Below are positions 8,401-15,878 of a stretch of 64,000 nt of DNA, in pieces (the stretch's first letter is position 1; every line of letters begins with the position of its first letter). The position numbers and the translations under genes are program-made. The notes beneath the pieces were generated by a model that ran no database searches, was not told the origin of the DNA, and saw only the letters and a list, made by a program, of their open reading frames with translations. The stretch is taken from positions 1 to 64,000 of the IMG/VR virus record IMGVR_UViG_3300028430_000572, one strand, 5' to 3'. The stretch is from a virus.

Positions 8401-8941
8401 AATCGACAAGCGTGATTCGTGCGTACTGCTGGCCGACCGTCTTGCTTTCGTCGGCCTGAGCCGTGAAGTTGACGGGGTAGGTAATGAACTCTTCTTCGGC
8501 AAAGTTCAGCGTCACTTCGCCGCCGACGATCGACTTGAAGACTTCGATTTGGATGATCTTGCCGTCGGATCGCGTGTGCTCAAAGAGTACGTTGTACTCG
8601 GTGATAACGCGACCGCCGCCGAACGTGATGCGGTTGTTCGTGCCGGGAGTGGCGTTGCTGAGCGTGCTCGGGATCAGCCTGTTGAGTGTCGCGATGTTAA
8701 CTTCCGCCGCCGTTACGTTCATGGAAAACGTATCGCGGAAAACAAGTTGCTTGATGAGCACGCCGCCCGACTCGAAATTGCGGAGTTCGCGGTTGTACGA
8801 AATGCCGCAACCCTTGATGTATCCGATGTCGGCGAACGCAGCGGGCGGGCTGCCCAGCGGGAGTGCTCGAATGCCGAGGATACCGAGGCCGAGAAGAATC
8901 GCGCTCGGAGTCTTGACTGACGTAATCGTGTTGACTGCCAT
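8399..8941 (-). CDS. Major tail (tube) protein candidate
   Basis: 180 residues (MAVNTITSVK... to YARITLVD), beta-rich, in the slot between the tail terminator-like gene and the tail chaperones. Siphoviruses place the major tail tube gene there, and the size fits. Start ATG 8941 has AAAGGG as SD. A hairpin with a short U run follows, as expected for a gene needed in large amounts. The stop overlaps an IR. The assignment rests on order and size; no diagnostic motif is visible. Confidence 0.65.
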   Translation of the reverse strand: MAVNTITSVKTPSAILLGLGILGIRALPLGSPPAAFADIGYIKGCGISYNRELRNFESGGVLIKQLVFRDTFSMNVTAAEVNIATLNRLIPSTLSNATPGTNNRITFGGGRVITEYNVLFEHTRSDGKIIQIEVFKSIVGGEVTLNFAEEEFITYPVNFTAQADESKTVGQQYARITLVD

Positions 8942-8999
8942 TTGTGCCCTTTCGGTCAAGTTCGCGTCTGCGCGGGCCTGTGGTTCTAACAGTAGGCAA

Positions 9000-9419
9000 T
9001 CAAACGTCAACAATCACAACGTCGAGTCGGATGATCGATTCCCAAAGGTTGTTCGTCGGCGATATCGAGTCAACGCCTGCCGCGGTCGAAACTCGTACGA
9101 ATCGAACGGCGGGATTTGTTACCGCCCAGTTCTTTGACTTCGATCGATCCATTGCGCCGACGACCGAATAGTGCGATTTGTGTGCGTCGTCCCGAGTGCC
9201 GGACTTGATGCAACGAAGCGTCAACTGAACGCGAGACGAAAACTCGTCTTCGGGATTGGCGGTCGAGCCCGGGTCAATAAACACGCCTTGTCCAACGGGA
9301 GCGGATTGCAGTCCGCCAGAAAACACGACCGGCGATCCAAAATTCGCTCGCACTTGCGAATCGCCCTTGAGGATTGCGACTACCCACATCCTGACATTGG
9401 CAACGATGTCGGCCATCAC
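9000..9419 (-). CDS. Tail terminator-like / tail completion protein
   Basis: 139 residues with an N-terminal helix (MMADIVANVRMWVVAILKGD) and a beta-strand pattern afterwards (VQLTLRCIKSG, IIRLDVVIVDV), as in small tail-completion proteins of the gpU / gp17 type that cap the tail tube. It overlaps the HK97 gp10-like gene by 4 nt (ATGA) and precedes the tail tube gene, the expected position. Function is inferred from order, fold pattern and size. Confidence 0.5.
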   Translation of the reverse strand: MMADIVANVRMWVVAILKGDSQVRANFGSPVVFSGGLQSAPVGQGVFIDPGSTANPEDEFSSRVQLTLRCIKSGTRDDAHKSHYSVVGAMDRSKSKNWAVTNPAVRFVRVSTAAGVDSISPTNNLWESIIRLDVVIVDV

Positions 9420-9979
9420 AATCCTCCCGTTCGAGCAAGTTCTTTGACGCGAGTAACAAAGATAGGCGTAGTCGATCGGAACGCGGGAACAAGAAACGGT
9501 CGAGGGGCAATACCGAAGTTGGCGATCTTGCGAGAAACAAGAAACGCGACAGATCGAACATCGTCGCGAGTCGGCTTACGTGCTCGCCCCGACCGCGTTC
9601 TTCCGCTCGGCGCAAAGTCGCGATACTTGCGACGGACCCACGACTCGATAGCGCCGACGTTGGGCCATGCCGCAGTTGCCGCGAGCGGCGAAGCGTTTAC
9701 GCCGGGCGGAGAAACAATCAGTCCACGACGACCGAACTCTACCCACGGGGCATGACGCGAAGATGCAAAGACGGTCCCTTCGATGCCTTGCGAAGTTCGG
9801 CGAATCGAATAGTCGATAGACGCTCGCAGGAGTCCCGTGTCGATAGCACCATTACCAAGAATGTTCTGCTTCGCAGTCGATGCGCACGCGATGCACGCTT
9901 CTTCGACTGCGGCGTAGATGCCGCGTTCAATGCGAGCAACGGCTTGAGCGATGCGTTGGGATGGATCGTTGTTTGCCAC
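9416..9979 (-). CDS. HK97 gp10-like head-tail protein
   Basis: 187 residues. Matches the HK97-gp10 family pattern: AIDTGLLRASI near residue 45, HAPWVEFGRRG near 75 and the C-terminal APRPFLVPAFRST. These proteins act at the head-tail interface or tail completion in siphoviruses. It is preceded by a head-closure candidate and overlaps the next tail gene by 4 nt. A basic linker (GRTRSGRARKP) interrupts the usual length. Start ATG 9979. Confidence 0.75.
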   Translation of the reverse strand: MANNDPSQRIAQAVARIERGIYAAVEEACIACASTAKQNILGNGAIDTGLLRASIDYSIRRTSQGIEGTVFASSRHAPWVEFGRRGLIVSPPGVNASPLAATAAWPNVGAIESWVRRKYRDFAPSGRTRSGRARKPTRDDVRSVAFLVSRKIANFGIAPRPFLVPAFRSTTPIFVTRVKELARTGGL

Positions 9980-9993
9980 GCATTATCGTAGCG

Positions 9994-10338
9994 TTATCCA
10001 ACGGCAGTCACGAGATACGTTGCGTGATCGGCGCGACCAGAGATCGCGTAATACACTTCTGCTGATCGAACCATGAATCGCTTATCTGTGCCGCCGTTGG
10101 CGATCGTTACAAAATCGCCAACGGCTCCCGTCAAAAACGATTCGCTAATCAGCCTCGTTGCAACTGACTTAATGCCGTTCTCATCTCGAAACGATGCCGA
10201 CTGGCTATCGATCGAACAAAGTACCGAAGCAGGAAACCCCGGCGCGTTCGTTTGAACGCGATCGCCGTAAGCATCGGTGGCGGTTAGCGAAAACCGCTCC
10301 CAAGTAACTGACGATTGCGATGATCCGGGGAAGGACAT
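9994..10338 (-). CDS. Head closure / stopper candidate
   Basis: 114 residues, beta-rich (FSLTATDAYGDRV..., FVTIANGGTDKRFMVRSAEV), typical in size and pattern for head-closure (stopper) proteins of the SPP1 gp16 / lambda FII type. It lies between an unknown structural gene and the HK97 gp10-like gene. Start ATG 10338. Not recognisable by a signature motif. Confidence 0.45.
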   Translation of the reverse strand: MSFPGSSQSSVTWERFSLTATDAYGDRVQTNAPGFPASVLCSIDSQSASFRDENGIKSVATRLISESFLTGAVGDFVTIANGGTDKRFMVRSAEVYYAISGRADHATYLVTAVG

Positions 10339-10341
10339 GTG

Positions 10342-10938
10342 TTACCTCACGCCGGTAGCGCCGCGACGCTCTCGGATTGCTTGCAGTTTCATCGAAACAA
10401 CGTTAGCCGCGTTCAAGTCGAGATCATCACGATCGCCGTACTTGCGGACATCTTGGGCGATCATCGTCAACCAGATGTTGAGAACTTCGATTGTGTTCGA
10501 CGCGGACGGCGACATCCTCGCGATGTATCGACGTTGCCCGCCGACAATAACGGGCTCGGCCTCGGGCTTGTCGGGATCGCCGGAAGTGCGGGGCAAAACG
10601 GGCTCACCCTCGATAAATCGCCAGCCGTCGAGATAGTTCTGTGCGAATCCGTCAACTCCGACTCCCGGGCCGACGTTGTAACTGATCGCAATCGGCGCAA
10701 CGCGAGTGCCGCACGGGCTGAGCATTCGTACGAAAGGCTGGCCGTTGGAAATAGAGTCGAACGGTTCAACCTTGAACTCGCTTTGATTTCGTGGCGAAAT
10801 CGTTTGATCGTTCGCGGTCGGTTCGGCGATCGCTTCTCGCCTCGGCTTGTTCGCCGGGCGAGGAATCTTGGGCGGCGACGCGATCCTGCTCGGGGCGGTC
10901 GGCAATTTGAAACGCTTGTCATTCTGCGATGCGGTCAT
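10342..10938 (-). CDS. Head-tail region protein of unknown function
   Basis: 198 residues. The first 60 are basic, Pro/Ala-rich and low complexity (RFKLPTAPSRIASPPKIPRP). This part contains an in-frame IR read as TISPRNQ, as if the repeat had been placed in a disordered linker. The C-terminal part (YIARMSPSASNTIEVLNIWL onwards) is more ordered and helical. It is tightly packed between the DUF115-like gene and the head-closure gene. Function unknown; possibly a head decoration or connector protein. Confidence 0.6.
   Translation of the reverse strand: MTASQNDKRFKLPTAPSRIASPPKIPRPANKPRREAIAEPTANDQTISPRNQSEFKVEPFDSISNGQPFVRMLSPCGTRVAPIAISYNVGPGVGVDGFAQNYLDGWRFIEGEPVLPRTSGDPDKPEAEPVIVGGQRRYIARMSPSASNTIEVLNIWLTMIAQDVRKYGDRDDLDLNAANVVSMKLQAIRERRGATGVR
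10785..10801. repeat. IR copy inside a structural gene
   Basis: GATTTCG-TGG-CGAAATC in the low-complexity N-terminal coding region, read as ISPRN. Confidence 0.9.
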
Positions 10939-10940
10939 GC

Positions 10941-11777
10941 TTACTTTCTCCTTGTGCGGGTCTTTGTGATCGATCGCAACGGCATCTCGTTCAAGAGATC
11001 ATAGGGGTCGCCCTTGCGAATGTCGGGCACTTTGGAATCAATCGACAAGTTCAACATATCGATCCCGAGTTCGCGCGCCTGCTTGTAAGCGTGAGAATAC
11101 CCCGCGAGCATCATTTGGCCTTGCGGGTAGTTGCGGTGCTTCTCGTCTTGATACCGCACGCCCCATGCGTGCGTCCGACCGCCGATAGTCGTCAGGTCGT
11201 GCCCGAGCAACGCAATCGAATCTACGCCAGCCCACATCGCCATTTGCGCGCCGAAGCATCCCGACGACTCGCCGTGGAAGCCGATGCCGGGCGTATATGG
11301 GGGATTGGCGTCTGCTGTCGCGTGCATCGCAACGGCAGCGGGCATGTAGTCGATATCTTCATGCTCAGGATCAAAGGCAAGGCAAAGCACGGCATTCTTT
11401 GAGCGAACGTAGCCTTTGATTTCGTCACGAAATTGCTGCCAAAAAGGTTCATCGAGTACGACGTGGTAATGCACGTTGCGAACCAACTTGATCGAGTCGC
11501 ACTTCCATGCTGCGTTGCAGGTGATGATAAGCGGGTCGTTTCGCCTGACCCATACCGAAACAAAGTCCGGGCATAGATCAGACGCAGACGGGCCATTTGC
11601 AACGCAAAGCGCGCTGCCGCCTCGATTCATCGCAAGCAACGTCGATAAGTGCTCGCTTCGACGATCGGGGAACGGATCAACTCGCCATCCTTCGGACTTG
11701 AGTCGATCAAGTGAAGCAATCGGGCAAGTTACCCTGCGATTGTCTGGCGAGAGAAGCCGTATGCCGGGATCGTTCAT
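10941..11777 (-). CDS. DUF115/MptE-like putative sugar or pterin transferase
   Basis: 278 residues. An N-terminal ALCVANGPSASDL resembles the glycine-rich nucleotide-binding loop (GxGPS) of the DUF115 / motility-accessory-factor group. CFGAQMAMWAGVDSIALLGHDL resembles its later GxxxAxxxG...IxLxGxD motif. Members are linked to sialic-acid-type glycosylation or pterin metabolism. It follows the coat gene after a strong terminator, so it is expressed less. An IR lies in frame (read QFRDEIK). A role in glycosylating the capsid or tail is possible, but the substrate is unknown. Confidence 0.5.
   Translation of the reverse strand: MNDPGIRLLSPDNRRVTCPIASLDRLKSEGWRVDPFPDRRSEHLSTLLAMNRGGSALCVANGPSASDLCPDFVSVWVRRNDPLIITCNAAWKCDSIKLVRNVHYHVVLDEPFWQQFRDEIKGYVRSKNAVLCLAFDPEHEDIDYMPAAVAMHATADANPPYTPGIGFHGESSGCFGAQMAMWAGVDSIALLGHDLTTIGGRTHAWGVRYQDEKHRNYPQGQMMLAGYSHAYKQARELGIDMLNLSIDSKVPDIRKGDPYDLLNEMPLRSITKTRTRRK
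11418..11434. repeat. IR copy inside the DUF115-like gene
   Basis: GATTTCG-TCA-CGAAATT within the frame, read as QFRDEIK. Confidence 0.8.
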
Positions 11778-11793
11778 GGTGTAATGCTATCCC

Positions 11794-11830
11794 CAAAAAC
11801 AACGAGCCCCGGGCACAATGCCCGGGGCTC
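11794..11830 (-). terminator. Strong intrinsic terminator after the coat gene
   Basis: Perfect stem GAGCCCCGGGCA / TGCCCGGGGCTC with a 3-nt loop, followed on the minus strand by GTTGTTTTTG. Best intrinsic terminator in the window, placed right after the major capsid gene. Confidence 0.9.
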
Positions 11831-11870
11831 GGACCCGCCGATCGCGGACGAATCCGCGTCAGACTTCGGA

Positions 11871-12767
11871 TTACGCCGCGAGGATGGTCGAGGGCAGGAC
11901 GAACGCGAGGGCCGCGTCGAGCGTCTTGACACCCCAAACCGTGTCCACGACAGCGGTGTTGCGGAGTTTGTTGATGTCGTAGCCGGTCGTAAACCGGATG
12001 CTCAAGCCAGCATCCGGCTCATTGCGAACGATCTGCGTCACGCCGTTCGCGTTCGTCACCGGGAGCGGACGAACTGCGAGCGTAATCGCGTTGCGGTGCA
12101 ATGCCATGTTGCGGCGCTGGGCGGGCGAGCCGACGCTCGCAACATTCGACGAACGGGTTTGCTGGAAGCCCTTGATACGAGTAATCGCGCCGCCGGTCAC
12201 ACCAGCGGTCGGAGTCTCGTTCGATCGCTCGAACTGCGCGATGCCAGCCAGCGCACCCTCGTCGTCGTCGGACAGCACGAGGTAGCGATTGTCTTCCGGC
12301 ACGAGGTTCTTGTTGAGCCGCGTCCGCGCGTTGTTGATCGCCGTCTTGAGTCCACCGGCAGAAGCCGAAGACGCAAGAGCGGTAAAGTCAACGTAGCGGG
12401 CGAGGATCGAAGTGTCCACGGCCTTGGCGATCGCGAGCATCGCGGGGTCCATGTAGAGTTCGATGAGTTGGTTGATGGACTTGGACTGCTCAACATCGAA
12501 CACATCGAAGGCAACGTGCTCGTGGTTGTTGAGGACGATCGGGATGTTCGTCGCCGTTGCATCCTGACGCACGATGTCATTGCCCATCGTAAGCGGATTG
12601 CTGACGAACTTGCCGGGCTTTCGCGTGTTGACAGTATCGCCGGGATTGGCGAAGTCGGGCTCAAAGTCCCGGTTGATGAGCCCCGGCATCACGCACTTCT
12701 CGCGAAGAATCGCGACCATGATGCGGCTCCAAGTCGTCGGGTTGAACGGGGTAAAACTGTTCGGCAT
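11871..12767 (-). CDS. Major capsid (coat) protein, P22 coat-like
   Basis: 298 residues. The N-terminus (FNPTTWSRIMVAILREKCVMPGL) and the NREFE-like NRDFEPDF with GDTVNTRKPGKF fit the P22 gp5-type coat family (HK97 fold with insertion). Start ATG 12767 has a clean CAGGAG SD. It is preceded by a scaffold-like gene and followed by a strong terminator, the usual arrangement for the most abundant virion protein. It is shorter than P22 gp5 (about 430), so the inserted domain may be reduced. Confidence 0.8.
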   Translation of the reverse strand: MPNSFTPFNPTTWSRIMVAILREKCVMPGLINRDFEPDFANPGDTVNTRKPGKFVSNPLTMGNDIVRQDATATNIPIVLNNHEHVAFDVFDVEQSKSINQLIELYMDPAMLAIAKAVDTSILARYVDFTALASSASAGGLKTAINNARTRLNKNLVPEDNRYLVLSDDDEGALAGIAQFERSNETPTAGVTGGAITRIKGFQQTRSSNVASVGSPAQRRNMALHRNAITLAVRPLPVTNANGVTQIVRNEPDAGLSIRFTTGYDINKLRNTAVVDTVWGVKTLDAALAFVLPSTILAA

Positions 12768-12827
12768 TGCTGATACTCCTGCTGCGGTGTTCTTGCGTTA
12801 CCCGACGTTCACGCGAAAGCCGGGCGA

Positions 12828-13595
12828 TTACTTGTTGAACGCGCGGTGCTTGATGCCAAGCGCTGCGCCAAACTGCTTGTCATCGAGGCGGTCGAGTTCT
12901 TCCGCCTTCATCTTGCTTGCGTCACGCGCCGATCCCGAGCCCGATCCCTGCGAAGGCTTGACAGTTTGCAGGTACGGGCGACTGGCAATGAACGTTTCGA
13001 CAAGTCGCTGCGACGTGAGATCGGCGGTCGGCCTGTCGGGGTCTTGCGGAGCACTGCCGTCGGGATTGGGGCGAACAACGATCTTGCCCTTGTCATCGAC
13101 ATCGAGAGACGCAGCGATCGAAGAGAGGAAGTCGGAAACGGGGAACGCGGTGATTTGCTCCCACGCATTGCGAACAAACGAGTGGATTAGCAACTCGTTT
13201 CGGGAACGCTTCGCGGCCTCGGCTTCCGCCTTTGCTTCGGCGACCGTCTTCTCGGTCGTCTGGCGAAGTTTGTTGAGTTGCTCGTTGAGTACCGTAATCT
13301 CGCTCTGCTCGCGCTGGCGACGGGCCTCGGCCTCTTTCGCTTGATTGCGGAGCGCTTCGAGTTCCTCGGGGTTCGCCGATGTCTGCTTGAGCGATTCGAT
13401 TTGCTTCTTGAGATCGGCGATTTCGCGACGACGTGCAGCCGACTCGGCGTTCACATCGCTGAGTCGCTTCTTGAGCGAATCAACACTCTCATCATCGCCG
13501 CCGCCCGAATTGTCGTCGGGCGAAAATCGGATACGATCAAGCATCGATCCGTAAGCGAACAGAAACGCGGGAACATTGCCATTCTGGCGGGTCAT
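12828..13595 (-). CDS. Capsid scaffolding protein
   Basis: 255 residues, predominantly coiled coil (charged heptads from about residue 35 to 135, e.g. RRREIADLKKQIESLKQ), with a Gly/Ser-rich stretch near residue 220 and a short basic C-terminus (GIKHRAFNK). This is the classic scaffold composition: a helical body and a basic coat-binding tail. It is immediately upstream of the coat gene. Start ATG 13595 is chosen because GGAG lies at the right distance. Upstream is the only TTGACA-type promoter sequence I see. Confidence 0.75.
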   Translation of the reverse strand: MTRQNGNVPAFLFAYGSMLDRIRFSPDDNSGGGDDESVDSLKKRLSDVNAESAARRREIADLKKQIESLKQTSANPEELEALRNQAKEAEARRQREQSEITVLNEQLNKLRQTTEKTVAEAKAEAEAAKRSRNELLIHSFVRNAWEQITAFPVSDFLSSIAASLDVDDKGKIVVRPNPDGSAPQDPDRPTADLTSQRLVETFIASRPYLQTVKPSQGSGSGSARDASKMKAEELDRLDDKQFGAALGIKHRAFNK

Positions 13596-13711
13596 ACCGA
13601 AACTCCGATTACTTTGCGAACGAACTAGCCGTCGTTCAAGGCGAGCCTCGCGGCTCAACATGGCGCATCACACGCCGACAGTCTTGAGACTGGCTCGGGC
13701 AGACCGAGCAT

Positions 13712-13741
13712 GAGATAGTGTAGGCACTATTTAGATGTCAA
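13712..13741 (-). promoter_or_regulatory. Possible sigma70-type promoter for scaffold/coat
   Basis: TTGACA (complement of 13736-13741) followed by TACACTATCTC about 13-18 nt later, upstream of the scaffold gene. The -10 is imperfect and several registers are possible. It differs clearly from the IR-linked promoters. Confidence 0.45.
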
Positions 13742-13744
13742 ATC

Positions 13745-13761
13745 AATTTCGCCACGAAATC
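13745..13761. repeat. IR copy overlapping connector stop
   Basis: AATTTCG-CCA-CGAAATC; the TGA stop of the connector gene (13760-13762) overlaps it. Confidence 0.9.
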
Positions 13762-14275
13762 ATCTTCGCAAGTTCGGTACTGCTGTCATTCCACCGCGAC
13801 CGCCAAAAAGCAATCCAGCGTTCGCAAGGATTCGAGATGCCGCTGACGATCCGACTTGATCCGCCGATGCCCCCGAAAGCGTCGCGGACTTTTGGCCGAA
13901 CGAAAACGATTGGATGCCTTGTGCTGCCGCTGCTTCCGCTTCGCTCGGCGATGTGAGCATTCGACACGCTTCGGCGACTTGTGCTTGCTTGACGACATCG
14001 GGGATGTTGTCGTTGGCCCAAGTAAGTCCCGTGCCGAGTCGAGGAAACGCGAGTCGCTGGTCGGGGTCTTTCGGCGTGCCGATAAACGCAAACGCGGACA
14101 CTGAATCAGCCGCGAACTTGAGTGCCGCCTCTCGCGTGTCATTGTTTGCGGAGTTCCACGCCGTAGCGCTTACGCGAAGATGAGAGATCGAAGAGAGAAT
14201 CGAAGCGATGATCGTTGCTTCGGCAACTGAAACAAACGAATCGGCGAGCGGGTCTGGCGGGAGCGTAAGTGGCAT
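13760..14275 (-). CDS. Head-tail connector (adaptor) candidate
   Basis: 171 residues, helical, with DSFVSVAEATIIASILSS at the N-terminus, GTGLTWANDNIPDVVKQAQVAEACRML in the middle and a Gly/Pro-rich tail. Small helical proteins between the MuF-like gene and the scaffold or coat gene are usually head-tail adaptors (gp6/gp15 type). The stop overlaps an IR. Function comes from position and composition. Confidence 0.5.
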   Translation of the reverse strand: MPLTLPPDPLADSFVSVAEATIIASILSSISHLRVSATAWNSANNDTREAALKFAADSVSAFAFIGTPKDPDQRLAFPRLGTGLTWANDNIPDVVKQAQVAEACRMLTSPSEAEAAAAQGIQSFSFGQKSATLSGASADQVGSSAASRILANAGLLFGGRGGMTAVPNLRR

Positions 14276-14283
14276 GAGCGATA

Positions 14284-15342
14284 TTAGCCGCCGCGAATCT
14301 TTGCCGCCAATCGTTCGACTCTCGCTCGTTGCTTAGACGAAAGCGAAGCAAGCAAATCCGAATCGTCGATAGTGCTTGTGCCGTCGGCGTGAACCAATTT
14401 GTCGAGCGATGCAACGCGCGACTCGAAGGCTGCCCGCTTAATAATCGATGGGAAGAAGTCGGCCCTTCGCTCGGGCGGACCTTTGCGAAGCCATTGCGAG
14501 AAACTCGAACTTGGTCCAGCATCGGGATTGCGTTGCGACGCTCGGCGCACGTCACGATCTACGTTTGCATTGCCGAAAACTGGAACCCACACGCACCGAC
14601 AACCGGGATGAGCTGGGATCGCCGGAGCGTCATCGATCGGGAACTCCCGATCGTGATTGGACGCACACACGGGGCACGTTCGCGTATCAAACGTCGCATT
14701 CCATCGCAAGCCTACGACGCGCCCTGAGTCGCGATACGACTCGATTGCTGCCTCGTTGCTCGCGGCCATGAGCGTTGTTCTTGCGAGCGAAGCGGCTTCG
14801 TTGCTTGTCGATTGAATGATCGTCCGCAGTTGCGGGACGATTTCTCGCAGCGGCACCGATTCTGCGAGCGACTTTGCAAGCAAAGACCTTGCGCGTCGCT
14901 CCGCTTGTGCGCCGATGTTCCAAACCGTTTGCGATCCGGGGATGCGAGCACTCAACAACGCGCGGACTTGTCTTTGCGGGATCGCAGCAAACGACACGGC
15001 CAAAGAGCCGCCGCGAGATCGAGCAACGGACCTGCCCACGATTTCAGAGTATCGCGCCCTTTCGACCCTGAACGCATCGCGGCGAACGCGGGAAGCAATC
15101 CGCAAAGCCGCGTCTCGCTGAGCCTTCGTAATCTGCCCGATCATAAACAAGACTTCGGCGCGTCTTGCTTGTTCCGTTTGATCGGTCGCAGTTCTGATAA
15201 CGCGATTAAAATCGCGGACCCACTGCTTCGTGATTTTGTCGATCTGCGACTTTGCTCGATCGGATACGGCCTGCTCGCGAAGGATCAACCGCGATCGCTG
15301 AGCGAGAACATCTTGTCCGATCCTTCGTGCTGCCTTTGCCAT
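14284..15342 (-). CDS. MuF-like minor head protein (phage Mu gpF / SPP1 gp7)
   Basis: 352 residues. The diagnostic C-terminal MuF signature is clear: GLRWNATFDTRTCPVCASNHD, a short gap, then IPAHPGCRCVWVPV around residues 210-260. The rest is helical and basic. The family joins portal vertices in procapsids and may be ejected with DNA. The gene is one base away from the stop of the preceding small gene (TAAT, coupled). Start MAKAAR at 15342 is favoured over a TTG six bases upstream. Confidence 0.85.
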   Translation of the reverse strand: MAKAARRIGQDVLAQRSRLILREQAVSDRAKSQIDKITKQWVRDFNRVIRTATDQTEQARRAEVLFMIGQITKAQRDAALRIASRVRRDAFRVERARYSEIVGRSVARSRGGSLAVSFAAIPQRQVRALLSARIPGSQTVWNIGAQAERRARSLLAKSLAESVPLREIVPQLRTIIQSTSNEAASLARTTLMAASNEAAIESYRDSGRVVGLRWNATFDTRTCPVCASNHDREFPIDDAPAIPAHPGCRCVWVPVFGNANVDRDVRRASQRNPDAGPSSSFSQWLRKGPPERRADFFPSIIKRAAFESRVASLDKLVHADGTSTIDDSDLLASLSSKQRARVERLAAKIRGG

Positions 15343-15353
15343 GAGCAATCGTA

Positions 15354-15596
15354 TTACGCTTGCAGTCGAGGATCGGAATGGTCGATGTTGTGCTTATCGC
15401 AAAGTTCTTGGATCGTCTTCGCAAGACGCGACGCGATTTCGTAATCGGGAGTTCCGATCTGACTTGCAAGCGGATGTTTCTTGACGAACATCGTCAGACG
15501 ATCAATCGAAGAAACGATTTCGCCCGGAAGCGGGTCGCTCGCTTCATTCTGATTCTCGCGTTCCGCGCTTGCGCCTGTAAACTCGGAGGTCTTCAT
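15354..15596 (-). CDS. Small unknown protein upstream of MuF
   Basis: 80 residues (MKTSEFTGASAEREN... to DHSDPRLQA), soluble, charged, helical. Start ATG 15596 lies inside the preceding gene (53-nt overlap). Not recognised. Its position between the tail fibre and MuF-like genes suggests a virion-assembly accessory role, but there is no direct evidence. Confidence 0.6.
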   Translation of the reverse strand: MKTSEFTGASAERENQNEASDPLPGEIVSSIDRLTMFVKKHPLASQIGTPDYEIASRLAKTIQELCDKHNIDHSDPRLQA

Positions 15597-15816
15597 CACG
15601 AGATGATAGCCATTGCTGAGCCATACCCATTTGTGCGTGCTGATTGCCGATCGTGCGATAGAGCGTGTAGGTCGTGCCTTCTTGATCCGTCGATGTAAAC
15701 ATGAGCACGGCATGGTCGATAAACGAGTCTTGTGCAGCCTCTTCGACACGATCGACGGCCTTCTCCATCTTGTCAACGAAGTCCTCGCTGTGCTGGCCAT
15801 TATCTTCGTCGGACAT
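15544..15816 (-). CDS. Small unknown protein (paralogue of part of 34229-34774)
   Basis: 90 residues. An N-terminal acidic helix is followed by DHAVLMFTSTDQEGTTYTLYRTIG and GMAQQWLSSR. The central segment resembles CAILMFSSQDEHGHDRMFRFRFG and the following helix in the gene at 34229-34774, so the two share a small domain. SD AAAGGATAACT precedes ATG 15816. The 3' end overlaps the next gene by 53 nt. Function unknown. Confidence 0.65.
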   Translation of the reverse strand: MSDEDNGQHSEDFVDKMEKAVDRVEEAAQDSFIDHAVLMFTSTDQEGTTYTLYRTIGNQHAQMGMAQQWLSSRDEDLRVYRRKRGTRESE

Positions 15817-15828
15817 AGTTATCCTTTC

Positions 15829-15845
15829 GATTTCGTGGCGAAATT
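15829..15845. repeat. IR copy 1 of a tandem pair
   Basis: GATTTCG-TGG-CGAAATT. The second copy starts 33 bp further on. This is the only close pair in the window, 13 bp upstream of the start at 15816. Confidence 0.9.
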
Positions 15846-15861
15846 GGTTTGACGATCATTC

Positions 15862-15878
15862 GATTTCGTGGCGAAATC
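15862..15878. repeat. IR copy 2 of a tandem pair
   Basis: GATTTCG-TGG-CGAAATC overlapping the stop of the tail fibre gene (15877-15879). Confidence 0.9.
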
